64,000 nt of DNA from an uncultured Shewanella sp. Lineage in GTDB: Bacteria; Pseudomonadota; Gammaproteobacteria; Enterobacterales; Shewanellaceae. The notes under the pieces were generated by a model. That model made no database searches and was not told the DNA's origin. It saw only the letters and a program-made list of their open reading frames with translations. Shown one piece after another: positions 16,482-25,467 of this stretch; within the stretch, counting starts at the first letter, position 1, and each line of letters begins with the position of its first letter. A program made the position numbers and the translations under genes. The stretch covers positions 124,001 through 188,000 of the forward strand of contig CANNEE010000004.1 in assembly GCA_947503555.1 (NCBI GenBank), read 5' to 3'.

Positions 16482-18671
16482 ATGTTTAGGAAACACAAAT
16501 TACTTTCGGCCATGCTAGTTTCTGGTCTACTACTTGGCTGTGCCAGTGAATCAACTCAACCTGAGGCGAAAGCCACTAAAGCTGTAGCCAGTGTCGAACA
16601 ATTATCACCTGAAGTGCAGCAAGCTAAAGAGCAGCTATTAGCTGAGTGGACAGGCCCATATCAGGGGGTTCCAGCTTTCGATAAAGTACAACTTATCGGT
16701 CTAAAGCCTGCTGTTCGCGAAGCTATGGCGGCTAACCTTGCCGAAATTGAGGTCATTGCGAACAATCCTGCACCAGCTACCTTTGACAATACTATTGTTG
16801 CCATGGAGCGTGCCGGTAAGTTGCTGGATCGTATTTTCAGCTACTGGGGTATCTGGAGCGCCAATAAGTCTTCGGCTGAATTTAGAAAAATTCAAGGCGA
16901 GGTGATCCCTGAATATTCGGCATTCTCATCTAAGATCAGCCAGAATCAAAAGTTGTTTGATCGCATTAGTGCAGTATACAACAGTGATGAAATGAAGACG
17001 TTACGCCCTGATCAGCAGCGACTCGTCAAACTCACCTATGATGGTTTTGCCCGTAATGGTGCATTACTTGATGAAGCGGGTAAAAAACGCTTTGCTGAGA
17101 TTAATAAGCGTCTTGCCGAACTGCATACCAAGTTTGGTAACAATGTGTTGGCCGATGAAGAAAACTATGTACTTTATCTTAGCAAAGATCAGTTAGGTGG
17201 ATTGCCTGAATCTGTTATTAGTGCGGCGGCTGCTGCGGCGAATGATAGAGATCATAAGGGTGAGTATGCCATTACTAACACTCGCTCTTCTATGGACCCA
17301 TTCTTAACTTACTCGACCGAGCGCGAGTTACGTAAGAAGGTATGGGAAACCTATTATAATCGTGGTGACAATGGCGATGAATTTGATAACAACGCTATTA
17401 TTGCTGAGATCCTAAAGTTACGTCATGAGCGTGTGGGTCTATTGGGTTACAAAAACTATGCTTCGTGGCGTCTTGAAGATCGCATGGCGAAAAAGCCTGA
17501 AAACGCCATTAACTTGATGGAGTCAGTTTGGCCAGCAGCGATTGCCCGTGTGGATGAAGAAGTGGCGGATATGCTAGTGCTTGGTAAGAAGTTAGATGGT
17601 ATCAAGGAGATTAAGCCTTGGGACTACCGTTACTATGCCGAAAAGGTGCGTAAGCAAAAGTATGACCTAGACTCGAACGAGGTGAAAGAGTACCTGCAGT
17701 TAGATAAGCTGCGCGAAGCTATGTTCTATGTAGCGGGTCGTCTATTTAACTTTGACTTTACCCCAGTGGCTGAAGGTTCTGTGCCTGTATTCCATGAAGA
17801 TGTCAAAGTATGGGAAGTGACAGACAAGACTACGGGTGAGCATATTGGTCTTTGGTATCTAGACCCATTTGCTCGTAAAGGTAAGCGCTCAGGTGCTTGG
17901 GCGACCGGTTATCGTAGCCACACCACGTTTGATGGAAAGACTAATGTGTTGTCTTCAAACAATTCAAACTTCAGTAAAGGCGCACCAGGTGAGCCAACAC
18001 TGATCTCCTTCGATGATGCCGAGACTTATTTCCATGAGTTTGGTCATGCCCTTCATGCTCTATCATCTAAAGTGGCTTACCCAACACTAAATGGCGGTGT
18101 GCGTGATTACACTGAGTTCCAATCTCAGTTATTAGAGCGCTGGTTAACTACAGATGAAGTGATTAACAAATACTTGGTTCACTATAAGACTGGCAAGCCT
18201 ATGCCTGCTGAACTTGTGAAGAAAATCAAGCAAGCCGCAACCTTTAATGAAGGCTTTAAGACTACCGAGTATCTGGCGTCAGCACTTATTGACATGAAGT
18301 TGCATACTGTTGATCCAACCGATATCGATCCAGACAAGTTTGAGCGTGAAACTCTCAGTAAACTGGGTATGCCTTCTTCAATCGTAATGCGTCACCGTAC
18401 GCCACACTTTGGTCATGTGTTTAGTGGCGAAGGTTACTCGGCGGCATACTATGGTTATATGTGGGCTGAGGTACTCACTTCAGATGCGGCAGAAGCTTTT
18501 GCTCAAGCTCCTGATGGTTACTATGATAAGGACTTGGCTGACAAGCTAGTTAAGCATCTATTTAGTGTGCGTAATGCGGTCGATCCAGCCGAAGCTTATC
18601 GTGCTTTCCGTGGTCGCGATGCAAGTGTTGATGCACTAATGCGTGATCGTGGTTTCCCAGTTAAGAAGTAA
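16482..18671 (+). CDS. M3-family zinc metallopeptidase lipoprotein (Dcp-like)
   Basis: The protein has 729 residues. The lipobox LLLGC lies near residue 20, so it is probably anchored in an envelope membrane. The catalytic HEFGHALH motif begins at residue 518, with the expected downstream Glu in the helix after it. The AYYGYMWAEVLTSDAAEAF segment near the end is typical of M3 dipeptidyl carboxypeptidases and oligopeptidases. It likely trims short peptides outside the cytoplasm. The ATG at 16482 follows GGGGAAG, and an in-frame upstream start at 16467 would spoil the signal peptide. It is a single gene with a terminator at its end. Confidence 0.88.
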   Translation: MFRKHKLLSAMLVSGLLLGCASESTQPEAKATKAVASVEQLSPEVQQAKEQLLAEWTGPYQGVPAFDKVQLIGLKPAVREAMAANLAEIEVIANNPAPATFDNTIVAMERAGKLLDRIFSYWGIWSANKSSAEFRKIQGEVIPEYSAFSSKISQNQKLFDRISAVYNSDEMKTLRPDQQRLVKLTYDGFARNGALLDEAGKKRFAEINKRLAELHTKFGNNVLADEENYVLYLSKDQLGGLPESVISAAAAAANDRDHKGEYAITNTRSSMDPFLTYSTERELRKKVWETYYNRGDNGDEFDNNAIIAEILKLRHERVGLLGYKNYASWRLEDRMAKKPENAINLMESVWPAAIARVDEEVADMLVLGKKLDGIKEIKPWDYRYYAEKVRKQKYDLDSNEVKEYLQLDKLREAMFYVAGRLFNFDFTPVAEGSVPVFHEDVKVWEVTDKTTGEHIGLWYLDPFARKGKRSGAWATGYRSHTTFDGKTNVLSSNNSNFSKGAPGEPTLISFDDAETYFHEFGHALHALSSKVAYPTLNGGVRDYTEFQSQLLERWLTTDEVINKYLVHYKTGKPMPAELVKKIKQAATFNEGFKTTEYLASALIDMKLHTVDPTDIDPDKFERETLSKLGMPSSIVMRHRTPHFGHVFSGEGYSAAYYGYMWAEVLTSDAAEAFAQAPDGYYDKDLADKLVKHLFSVRNAVDPAEAYRAFRGRDASVDALMRDRGFPVKK

Positions 18672-18692
18672 CGATTAAATAACTGATTAGCC

Positions 18693-18722
18693 AAAGCCTA
18701 GCCTAATGAGCTAGGCTTTTTT
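18693..18722 (+). terminator. Terminator after the M3 peptidase gene
   Basis: AAAGCCTAGC (18693-18702) pairs with GCTAGGCTTT (18710-18719), with a seven-base loop and a T-run. Confidence 0.85.
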
Positions 18723-18734
18723 ATTTGAGGAAAT

Positions 18735-19178
18735 ATGATGGATTTTAATGACTACCAAGCTAGCGATTTAGCGGCATGTTTAGCACTATTTGATCAAAAC
18801 TGTCCTAAATACTTTGCCGAAAATGAGCGTCAGGGTTATCAGCAATACCTAGCTTCAACCCAGGATATTTATAAAGTTGGGAGTATAGGTGGAGAGTTAG
18901 TTGCGGCATTTGGTATCAATATCGATAGCAGCCGAAAGACAGGCCGAGTGACTTGGATTATGGTGAGCCCGAACATGCAAGGACGAGGTGTCGGCGAGGC
19001 CATGATGAATGATGCTTTGGAGTGTCTACGTCATGAGGGATTAGATACTATGTTGATTGCTGCAAGTCACCTGTCAGCACCTTTTTTTGCTAAGTTTGGT
19101 GCTCAGGAGCTAGAAACAATAGCCCATGGTTGGGGGCCGAATATGCACAGAGTTGATATGAAAATTTCCTTAAAGTAA
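18735..19178 (+). CDS. GNAT-family N-acetyltransferase
   Basis: The protein has 147 residues and the GNAT fold. The acetyl-CoA loop is visible as MVSPNMQGRGVGEAMMNDAL (V-x-P-x-x-Q-G-x-G-x-G/A, about residues 76-95), and LIAASHLSAPFFAKFGAQEL is the C-terminal motif B region. The substrate cannot be told. The start is either ATG of an ATGATG pair (18735 or 18738), and GAGG at 18727-18730 fits both. It is probably transcribed on its own because a terminator lies just upstream. Confidence 0.8.
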   Translation: MMDFNDYQASDLAACLALFDQNCPKYFAENERQGYQQYLASTQDIYKVGSIGGELVAAFGINIDSSRKTGRVTWIMVSPNMQGRGVGEAMMNDALECLRHEGLDTMLIAASHLSAPFFAKFGAQELETIAHGWGPNMHRVDMKISLK

Positions 19179-19245
19179 CTGACTGTTACATGTTTCTATG
19201 GGGTAGCTTATTAAGAGTAGTGTTTTTCTTAAGTTGATAACCCTG

Positions 19246-19542
19246 TCATTTTTTACATAATTCACCAGATTTATTGGTGGTTAGGCAGGTTATTTTATCT
19301 CGGTGTTTATTATCACTTGCTACAAGTAATTCGATGCCTTCTTTAGCAAGATCTAATCTATCTTGGTTAAATGCTTCTAATATGATTTTGTGCTTTTTCA
19401 TTTGATATAAAATATCGTTGGCCATAGAGTGAATTGTCAATCTAGCTCCGTCTTCTGTGCCTCTCATGTAACCTGCATAGTATGATGCTGCTGAGCATCC
19501 AGTTAGTGCCAATATAAATCCGACAGTTTGTGCTTTTATCAT
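19246..19542 (-). CDS. Small hypothetical lipoprotein
   Basis: The protein has 98 residues. It begins MIKAQTVGFILALTGCSAAS, a lipoprotein signal with LTGC as the lipobox, so the mature protein of about 83 residues should be lipidated. The rest is helical and charged (MANDILYQMKKHKIILEAFN...LDLAKEGIELLV) and ends with a C-x14-C pair near the C-terminus. No family is recognised. The codon use is more AT-rich than the flanking housekeeping genes, which may indicate acquired DNA. Confidence 0.5.
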   Translation of the reverse strand: MIKAQTVGFILALTGCSAASYYAGYMRGTEDGARLTIHSMANDILYQMKKHKIILEAFNQDRLDLAKEGIELLVASDNKHRDKITCLTTNKSGELCKK

Positions 19543-19600
19543 GAGTAATAAGTGTCTATTGGTTTTAAGGTTATATTTATCAAAATGATACAGCCAAATT

Positions 19601-19771
19601 TTGGAGTTGATAATAATTTTTGGATTAATAACTAGAAGTTTATATTCGAATAAATGTTTAAATTATTGTGGCGCTCCAGATGAGCTTGAAAAATGTGAAG
19701 ATAGCATCGTCAGCTTAACAAAAAATACTTGTAATGGTTCATTCTGGCTTACTTTTAATAGCCATATATAA
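19601..19771 (+). CDS. Doubtful 56-residue Cys-rich ORF or gene remnant
   Basis: In the 322-base gap before the helicase gene an open frame encodes a hydrophobic start (MELIIIFGLI from a TTG). A small domain with four cysteines follows: CLNYCGAP, EKCEDS, NTCNGSFW. The composition looks protein-like, resembling a secreted cysteine-rich peptide or the tail of a larger gene. There is no ATG and no ribosome site. It is either a broken remnant or chance. The surrounding 19.2-19.8 kb is AT-rich, together with the lipoprotein gene. Confidence 0.25.
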   Translation: MELIIIFGLITRSLYSNKCLNYCGAPDELEKCEDSIVSLTKNTCNGSFWLTFNSHI

Positions 19772-19864
19772 AGCAATTTAGAAGCATTGCTTGATAAAGC
19801 CTTAACCCAAGTGATGGGTGTTTGTTAAACTAGCTCCACACTTATATTTTTTGCTTTGATTTGT

Positions 19865-21106
19865 ATGTCTAACAGCCCATCCTTTAGCACCTTACTCACC
19901 CATAAATCTCTGCTTGATCAGTTAGCTCAGCTTAACTATCTGACGCCGACGCCGATTCAAGTAGAAGCCATACCTTTGGTCTTAGCGGGCGATGATTTAA
20001 TGGCTGGCGCCCAAACCGGTTCAGGAAAAACCGCCGCCTTTTGCCTGCCTATGTTGCAAAAGCTGGCAGAACAGGAGAAAAGTGGTCAGGTTCGCGCCTT
20101 GATATTAACGCCGACACGAGAATTAGCGCAGCAAGTCTATGCTAGCGTCGAAAAATATGGTGCTCAGACTCAGCTGAAACAGGCGCTGGTTTATGGTGGC
20201 GTCAGTATTGCGGCGCAAGTGGAGGCCTTGTCCCAAGGTGTGGATATTCTTGTGGCGACGCCCGGGCGTTTACTGGAGCATCTTAAGCAAGGGGCTGTGT
20301 CTATCGAGAGTCTTAGATTGCTGGTATTTGATGAAGCCGACCGTATGCTAGATATGGGCTTTATCGATGAGATAAAACAGATTCTAAAGTTTGCCCCTTC
20401 ATCCAATAGACAGACGTTAATGTTTTCCGCGACCTTTGATGATGCTGTTTTTGCGCTAAGTAAAAGCTTGCTTAATGATCCTAAGCTGATTGAGGTCAAT
20501 CAGCGTAATGCGGCTGCCAAAGAGGTAGATCAGAAACTCTATGCTGTCGATAGTGAGAGAAAGAGAGAATTGCTTTGTCATCTAGTGACGCAGCAAGACT
20601 GGCACAGAGTGCTCATTTTTTCACGCACCAAAGACGCAGCGGCAAAACTGGCCAAACAGATGACTCAAGCAGGTGTTGTCAGCGAAGCTTTTCATGGCGA
20701 TTTAAGTCAAGGTGTGCGCGAGCAGGTACTTAAGGATTTTAAGGCTGGCAATATTCGCGTGCTAGTGGCTACAGATGTGGCCGCTCGTGGGCTCGACATT
20801 GTTGAGCTCGATATTGTGGTCAACTATCAGCTTCCCCATAAAGCCGAAGACTATGTACATCGTATTGGCCGAACAGGTCGAGCAGGCAGTTTAGGTTTGG
20901 CAATCTCTTTGGTCAGTCCTGAAGAGGAGTCTTTACTCGAAGCGATTGAGCAGTTACTCGATAAGCGCCTCGCTCAACAGTGGCTCCCCGGCTTTGAGCC
21001 TGATTTGACGCGTAGCGTGCCGACTAGCCGTAAGAATAGTAAAGGAGCGCAAAAGCAAAGAGCAAGAAAGCGTGCACTAAATAAAGGTGGTCGCAATAGA
21101 AGATAG
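19865..21106 (+). CDS. DEAD-box ATP-dependent RNA helicase
   Basis: The protein has 413 residues. The Q motif (TPIQVEAIP), Walker A AQTGSGKT, PTRELAQQ, DEAD, SAT, and HRIGRTGRAG are all present in order. A short basic tail (SRKNSKGAQKQRARKRALNK) probably binds RNA. The length and tail are like RhlE or SrmB class helicases that act in ribosome assembly or RNA decay, but I cannot pick the orthologue. A TTG at 19856 is in frame, and the ATG at 19865 is the natural start although no ribosome site is obvious. It is followed 23 bases later by the YjbR-type gene. Confidence 0.92.
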   Translation: MSNSPSFSTLLTHKSLLDQLAQLNYLTPTPIQVEAIPLVLAGDDLMAGAQTGSGKTAAFCLPMLQKLAEQEKSGQVRALILTPTRELAQQVYASVEKYGAQTQLKQALVYGGVSIAAQVEALSQGVDILVATPGRLLEHLKQGAVSIESLRLLVFDEADRMLDMGFIDEIKQILKFAPSSNRQTLMFSATFDDAVFALSKSLLNDPKLIEVNQRNAAAKEVDQKLYAVDSERKRELLCHLVTQQDWHRVLIFSRTKDAAAKLAKQMTQAGVVSEAFHGDLSQGVREQVLKDFKAGNIRVLVATDVAARGLDIVELDIVVNYQLPHKAEDYVHRIGRTGRAGSLGLAISLVSPEEESLLEAIEQLLDKRLAQQWLPGFEPDLTRSVPTSRKNSKGAQKQRARKRALNKGGRNRR

Positions 21107-21129
21107 TCACTTGTGAATAAGGAGAAGCC

Positions 21130-21498
21130 ATGAAGCTTACGTCAATCAAGCAGTATTTGGCTGGGAAGCCTGAAACAGCATTAGATTTTCCCTTTGGTGC
21201 CGATGTTAGTGTATATAAGGTGAAGGGCAAGATGTTTGCTTTGGTGAGCCATAGAGAAGGTGAAGACTTTATTAACCTTAAATGCGATCCCGATGAGGCT
21301 TTGGCCTTAAGGGATATCTTCTCCAATGTCACTGCGGGCTATCATATGGACAAGAAGCATTGGATTAGTATCTATTTGCGCCAAGGTGAGAGTGTGACAC
21401 CTCAAGGTGAGGTTGAGCGACTCATCGATAACTCATTTAAGCTAGTAGTTAGCAAAATGAGTAAGAAAGATCAGCAGTCAATTTTGATCCATTTGTGA
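21130..21498 (+). CDS. MmcQ/YjbR family protein
   Basis: The protein has 122 residues. The start MKLTSIKQYLAGKPETALDF and the segments VYKVKGKMFALV, NLKCDPDEAL, MDKKHWISI and LIDNSFKLVVSKM define the YjbR/CyaY-like fold. E. coli YjbR is a DNA-binding-like protein of unknown role. It is complete in length. AAGGAG precedes the ATG, and the gene is likely co-transcribed with the helicase. Confidence 0.85.
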   Translation: MKLTSIKQYLAGKPETALDFPFGADVSVYKVKGKMFALVSHREGEDFINLKCDPDEALALRDIFSNVTAGYHMDKKHWISIYLRQGESVTPQGEVERLIDNSFKLVVSKMSKKDQQSILIHL

Positions 21499-21552
21499 TG
21501 TGACTTTCTATGGTGAGTGAAAGTATGGGATTGGTTTCTTAATGAGTTCGCT

Positions 21553-21627
21553 AGCGCGAGTTGATCTTTGCTGATTAGTTTTGCGCTAAAAATTGCGGCA
21601 AAAACAACCTTGAAAGATCAACACGCT
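21553..21627. terminator. Long stem-loop between convergent genes
   Basis: GTTGATCTTT (21560-21569) pairs exactly with AAAGATCAAC (21613-21622), and outer AGCG/CGCT and inner TTTTGC/GCAAAA pairs extend it. It sits between the YjbR-type gene and the aldB end, so it may terminate transcription from both sides. No clear T-run follows in either direction, and a structured RNA is the alternative. Confidence 0.4.
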
Positions 21628-21642
21628 CTAGAGCCATCAGAT

Positions 21643-23163
21643 TTAGAAGAAACCTAATGGATTAGCATCATAACTCACTAGCAAGTTCTTGGTATTTTGA
21701 TAGTGATCTAGCACCATCTTATGGGTTTCACGGCCAATTCCTGACTTCTTATAGCCACCAAATGCAGCATGGGCCGGATAGGCATGGTAGCAGTTAATCC
21801 AGACTCGGCCCGCTTGAATACCACGTCCCATACGCTGGGCCGTATTCATATCACGGGTCCAGACTCCTGCGCCTAGGCCATATTCGGTATCGTTGGCTAT
21901 CTCTAACGCTTCTGCTTCATCTTTAAAGGTGGTGACCGAGATTACCGGGCCAAAGATCTCCTCTTGGAAGATGCGCATATCATTGGTGCCCTTGAGTATG
22001 GTGGGCTCGATATAGTAGCCAGCAGCATTTTCACCGGGCAGCTTGCAGGCGTCACCACCCATAAGCACCTCGGCGCCTTCTTCACGGCCAATAGCCATAT
22101 AACTCATGATCTTATCAAACTGCTCTTGGGATGCCTGCGCACCTACTTGGCAGTCGGTATCAAGTGGGTTGGCTTGTTTGATGGTTTTCGCACGCTCAAC
22201 CACCTTAGCCATAAACTTGTCATAGATAGATTCATGGATCAGGGCGCGAGAAGGGCAGGTGCAGACTTCACCTTGGTTAAAGAAGGCCAGCAGCATACCT
22301 TCAATCGCTTTATCGAGATACTCATCTTCATGATCCATAATGTCGGCAAAGTAGATGTTCGGCGATTTGCCCCCAAGTTCAACAGTTGATGGGATCAGAT
22401 TATCGGCGGCACATTTTAGAATATGCTGACCGACTGGAGTCGAGCCAGTAAAGGCCAGCTTGGCAATGCGAGTGCTGGTGGCTAGAGCCTGACCCGCTTC
22501 AGCGCCAAAGCCGTTGACGATGTTGACTGTACCTGGAGGGAGAAGATCGCCAATCAGCTCCATGAGCACCAACACTGATGTGGGGGTCTGCTCGGCAGGT
22601 TTAAGTACTATGCAGTTACCGGCAGCCAGTGCTGGGGCGAGCTTCCATGCTGCCATTAGCAGTGGGAAGTTCCAAGGAATAATCTGGCCAACAACGCCTA
22701 GTGGCTCAGGGAAATGATAGCTGACCGTGTTGGCATCAAGATCGGCTGCGCTGCCCTCTTGAGCGCGAATACAACCGGCGAAATAGCGAAAATGATCAAC
22801 AAAGAGTGGTAAGTCAGCGGCTAAGGTTTCACGCACTGCTTTACCGTTTTCCCAAGTTTCGACTACGGCGAGCATCTCTATGTTCTGCTCTACTCTATCG
22901 GCAATGCGCAGTAGTGTATTTGCGCGCTCTGTAACAGAGGTCTTGCCCCAGGCCTCTTTGGCGGCATGGGCGGCATCGAGTGCGAGTTCGATATCGGCTG
23001 CACCGGAGCGAGCAACTTTACAATAGGCTTGGCCATTGACCGGAGAGATATTATCAAAGTATTGGCCTTCCACTGGGGCGACCCATTTACCACCAATATA
23101 GTTGTCATATTGAGGCTTAAAATTAACGATAGCGCCTTCAGTACCTGGTTGTGCGTAGATCAT
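21643..23163 (-). CDS. aldB: NAD(P)-dependent (acet)aldehyde dehydrogenase
   Basis: The protein has 506 residues and is very close in sequence to E. coli AldB. Signatures are PWNFP (163-167), the general base E262 in VELGGKSPN, and the catalytic C301 in [11 protein letters not shown]. It oxidises acetaldehyde and related aldehydes to acids, here probably after acetoin, ethanol or similar substrates. It diverges from acoR, which encodes a sigma-54 activator. A -24/-12 promoter lies 128 bases upstream (23291-23306), so AcoR control of this gene is strongly suggested. Confidence 0.92.
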   Translation of the reverse strand: MIYAQPGTEGAIVNFKPQYDNYIGGKWVAPVEGQYFDNISPVNGQAYCKVARSGAADIELALDAAHAAKEAWGKTSVTERANTLLRIADRVEQNIEMLAVVETWENGKAVRETLAADLPLFVDHFRYFAGCIRAQEGSAADLDANTVSYHFPEPLGVVGQIIPWNFPLLMAAWKLAPALAAGNCIVLKPAEQTPTSVLVLMELIGDLLPPGTVNIVNGFGAEAGQALATSTRIAKLAFTGSTPVGQHILKCAADNLIPSTVELGGKSPNIYFADIMDHEDEYLDKAIEGMLLAFFNQGEVCTCPSRALIHESIYDKFMAKVVERAKTIKQANPLDTDCQVGAQASQEQFDKIMSYMAIGREEGAEVLMGGDACKLPGENAAGYYIEPTILKGTNDMRIFQEEIFGPVISVTTFKDEAEALEIANDTEYGLGAGVWTRDMNTAQRMGRGIQAGRVWINCYHAYPAHAAFGGYKKSGIGRETHKMVLDHYQNTKNLLVSYDANPLGFF

Positions 23164-23290
23164 AGTTTGTCCTTGTCTTTATTTGTCTCGTTGATTTAGT
23201 GAGCTACTGAACTTTGGAAAGTGACCCCTTCAGTGCTCAATAGCTATATGTTCAATTGTTACACCAGTGACAATTACCAAGATGACAATG

Positions 23291-23306
23291 GCAAGGAGCA
23301 GGCCAA
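23291..23306 (-). promoter_or_regulatory. Sigma-54 (-24/-12) promoter for aldB
   Basis: On the minus strand the sequence is TTGGCCTGCTCCTTGC. It matches YTGGCACG-N4-TTGC at 14 of 16 positions, counting the four free bases, with GG and GC exactly ten bases apart. Transcription would start near 23279 and leave a leader of about 115 bases to aldB. A GGTGTAAC element at 23413-23420 lies about 107 bases upstream of it, a normal enhancer distance for AcoR. A copy in the opposite orientation (GTTACACC, 23258-23265) lies in the leader. Confidence 0.6.
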
Positions 23307-23498
23307 ATATAAGCTGTTTGTTATTTAGCCTTGCTAAATGTATGATGAAAAACTGTTTTTTATTTAGCCTATTTACTTGTGATTGACGGTTAGGCCAAGT
23401 TTTACTGTAGCGGGTGTAACGAACTGGTGCAGTGTGATTGTTCCAAAGTGGCACACAGTTATTAGCGCTAAAGAGGAAGAGTACAAAGGGAGGGGGAG

Positions 23499-25418
23499 AT
23501 GGATGTAAAGGTAGCAAAAACTTGGCTAGATGAATCTTGGCGCCGTAGTCAGGGAGCTGGCCTGAGTGAGACTAAAAATCCACAAGAGTATCGCCTCAAT
23601 CGAGCTGGTTTGCAGCATAAACGCCATTTAAACAAAATGTTGATCCGCTTGGTGCAATCCCATGCTCTTCCCCTTTTTAATCAACTTATGGCTCAAACTC
23701 AAAGTAGGTTAATCCTGTCTGATAGCGATGGCTTCGTGCTGAAGTTTTGGGGAGTCGATCAGTATGCCGATAAGCTCGCGAGCGTAGCACTCGAAGTGGG
23801 AGTTAATTGGCAAGAGCAATATAAAGGCACCAATGCTATAGGCACAGCGCTAACCGAGCGCCAGGCTGTGAGCGTGGTTGGTGAGCAGCACTTTCTACGC
23901 CAACATAGGTTTATGAGCTGCAGCGCTTGCCCCATATTATCACCAGACGGTGAATTACTCGGTGCTCTAGATATTTCGAGTGAGCAATATCGGCATACTC
24001 AAGATACTCAGCTATTAGTGGTGAGCTTGGCGCAGCAGGTCGAAACCGCTCTTTTATGCCATCTACCAAATAGTCACTTTAGAGTCGATGTTGCCGCAGA
24101 GAAGAGCCTATTAAACTCTGGCTGGCAAGGAATTCTAGTGGCCGATAGCGATGGCAAAGTGCTAGGTGCAAACTCTATGGCCAAACAGCTACTCAAGGAG
24201 TTAAAGCTGGGCACTAATTTACATGAGCATTTAGGGCGAGACTGGGCGAGTGATTCGAGTTTAAAGAGCTTGCAGGGACTTCATCTTAAAACCTCTGAAC
24301 TCACGGCCAGCAAGACCTATGTTCAAGGTGCTAAAGTGAGTGTAAAGCCTGATATGCCTAAGTCAGACCCGGCGTCACTATCTTCTTCAAAGCCTTCTAA
24401 AATCTCCCAGTTAGGGGTTAAATTCCATGATGCTAAGTTAGAGCGAGCATGGCAGCAGGCGAATAAGGTGGTGAGTCGCAATATTCCACTGCTGATAGAA
24501 GGTGAAACGGGTGTTGGCAAGGAGCAGTTTGTTAAGCAATTACATAGTCAGAGTCGAAGAGACAAACAACCTCTTGTTGCGGTTAATTGTGCTGCTTTAC
24601 CTGCAGAACTAGTAGAGTCTGAGCTATTTGGGTATCAGCCCGGTGCATTTACTGGCGCGAGTCGAAGTGGATTTGTCGGAAAGGTACGTCAGGCCCATGG
24701 TGGATTTCTATTTCTCGATGAAATAGGTGAAATGCCACTTGCCGCTCAAGGGCGCCTGTTAAGGGTGTTGCAGGAAAGAGAAGTTGTGCCCATAGGCAGC
24801 AATGATAGCCACAAGGTGAATATTCAAGTTGTCGCCGCGACACATATGGATTTAGAGGCTTTGATCGCAAAGGGTCTGTTTAGACAAGATCTCTACTATA
24901 GATTAAACGGCTTACAAGTCACTCTACCACCACTGAGGTTGCGGCAGGATAAAGAGCGGATTTTAAATAAACTCCATGCTAAGTATCGTGTGGCATCGCA
25001 AACTATCGCTCCGGATTTGCGTTTAGCACTGCTGAGTTATAGTTGGCCGGGTAATCTGCGAGAGCTGGATAATCTGATTCAAGTGAGTAGCTTAATGGCT
25101 GAGGGAGAGACCGAGCTTGGCTGGCAACATCTGCCAGAAAAGCTAGCAAAGAAGTTGCATCAAATTAGTGAGAGCCCGTTAACTGAGCATTTAGATACAG
25201 TAAGCCAAGGTGATTATCACAGGCAAAATCCTGCGCCTGTGATCCAGAGTCATGGCCCAAACGTAGAGTCTACTAGTACACCCATAGCGCAAACGCTAGA
25301 GGCCGAAATCATCGCCAGTTTTGAATATCACAAAGGTAATGTCAGCCAGTGTGCTAAGGCCTTGGGAGTTAGCCGTAATACCCTTTATCGTAAGTTACGA
25401 AAACTGGGGATAAAGTGA
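23499..25418 (+). CDS. acoR: Sigma-54-dependent transcriptional activator, AcoR-like
   Basis: The protein has 639 residues. The N-terminal sensor half is GAF-like (EQYKGTNAIGTALTERQAV, then HRFMSCSACPIL, about residues 110-150). The AAA+ domain has Walker A GETGVGKE near residue 331, GAFTGA near 381 (the sigma-54 contact loop) and Walker B FLFLDEIGE. A Fis-type helix-turn-helix, KGNVSQCAKALGVSRNTLYR, closes the protein. AcoR proteins activate acetoin/aldehyde catabolic genes when a ligand binds the GAF domain. The divergent aldB with its -24/-12 promoter is the obvious target. Confidence 0.9.
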   Translation: MDVKVAKTWLDESWRRSQGAGLSETKNPQEYRLNRAGLQHKRHLNKMLIRLVQSHALPLFNQLMAQTQSRLILSDSDGFVLKFWGVDQYADKLASVALEVGVNWQEQYKGTNAIGTALTERQAVSVVGEQHFLRQHRFMSCSACPILSPDGELLGALDISSEQYRHTQDTQLLVVSLAQQVETALLCHLPNSHFRVDVAAEKSLLNSGWQGILVADSDGKVLGANSMAKQLLKELKLGTNLHEHLGRDWASDSSLKSLQGLHLKTSELTASKTYVQGAKVSVKPDMPKSDPASLSSSKPSKISQLGVKFHDAKLERAWQQANKVVSRNIPLLIEGETGVGKEQFVKQLHSQSRRDKQPLVAVNCAALPAELVESELFGYQPGAFTGASRSGFVGKVRQAHGGFLFLDEIGEMPLAAQGRLLRVLQEREVVPIGSNDSHKVNIQVVAATHMDLEALIAKGLFRQDLYYRLNGLQVTLPPLRLRQDKERILNKLHAKYRVASQTIAPDLRLALLSYSWPGNLRELDNLIQVSSLMAEGETELGWQHLPEKLAKKLHQISESPLTEHLDTVSQGDYHRQNPAPVIQSHGPNVESTSTPIAQTLEAEIIASFEYHKGNVSQCAKALGVSRNTLYRKLRKLGIK

Positions 25419-25426
25419 TAGTATTT

Positions 25427-25442
25427 AGTGATATTGATCACA
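25427..25442 (+). promoter_or_regulatory. Crp-like site between acoR and the peroxiredoxin gene
   Basis: AGTGA-TATTGA-TCACA matches the Crp consensus TGTGA-N6-TCACA at nine of ten fixed bases. It begins nine bases after the acoR stop and ends 25 bases before the peroxiredoxin ATG. It is therefore too close to the start for standard activation unless transcription begins downstream, and repression is also possible. Confidence 0.4.
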
Positions 25443-25467
25443 TCAGTTACAGCAAGGATACAGAATT

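Noticed and set aside
23449-23466. TGGCAC...GC as a possible sigma-54 promoter for acoR
   Set aside because: The spacing between GG and GC is 13 bases instead of 10, so it cannot be read by sigma-54.
23230-23517. Minus-strand ORF with a convincing hydrophobic segment (LIFGLLLAIVILVIVTGV) between aldB and acoR
   Set aside because: The only ATG lies inside acoR and the first half is proline-rich nonsense. The frame also covers the sigma-54 promoter. Not called, though a small membrane peptide from a non-ATG start cannot be fully excluded.
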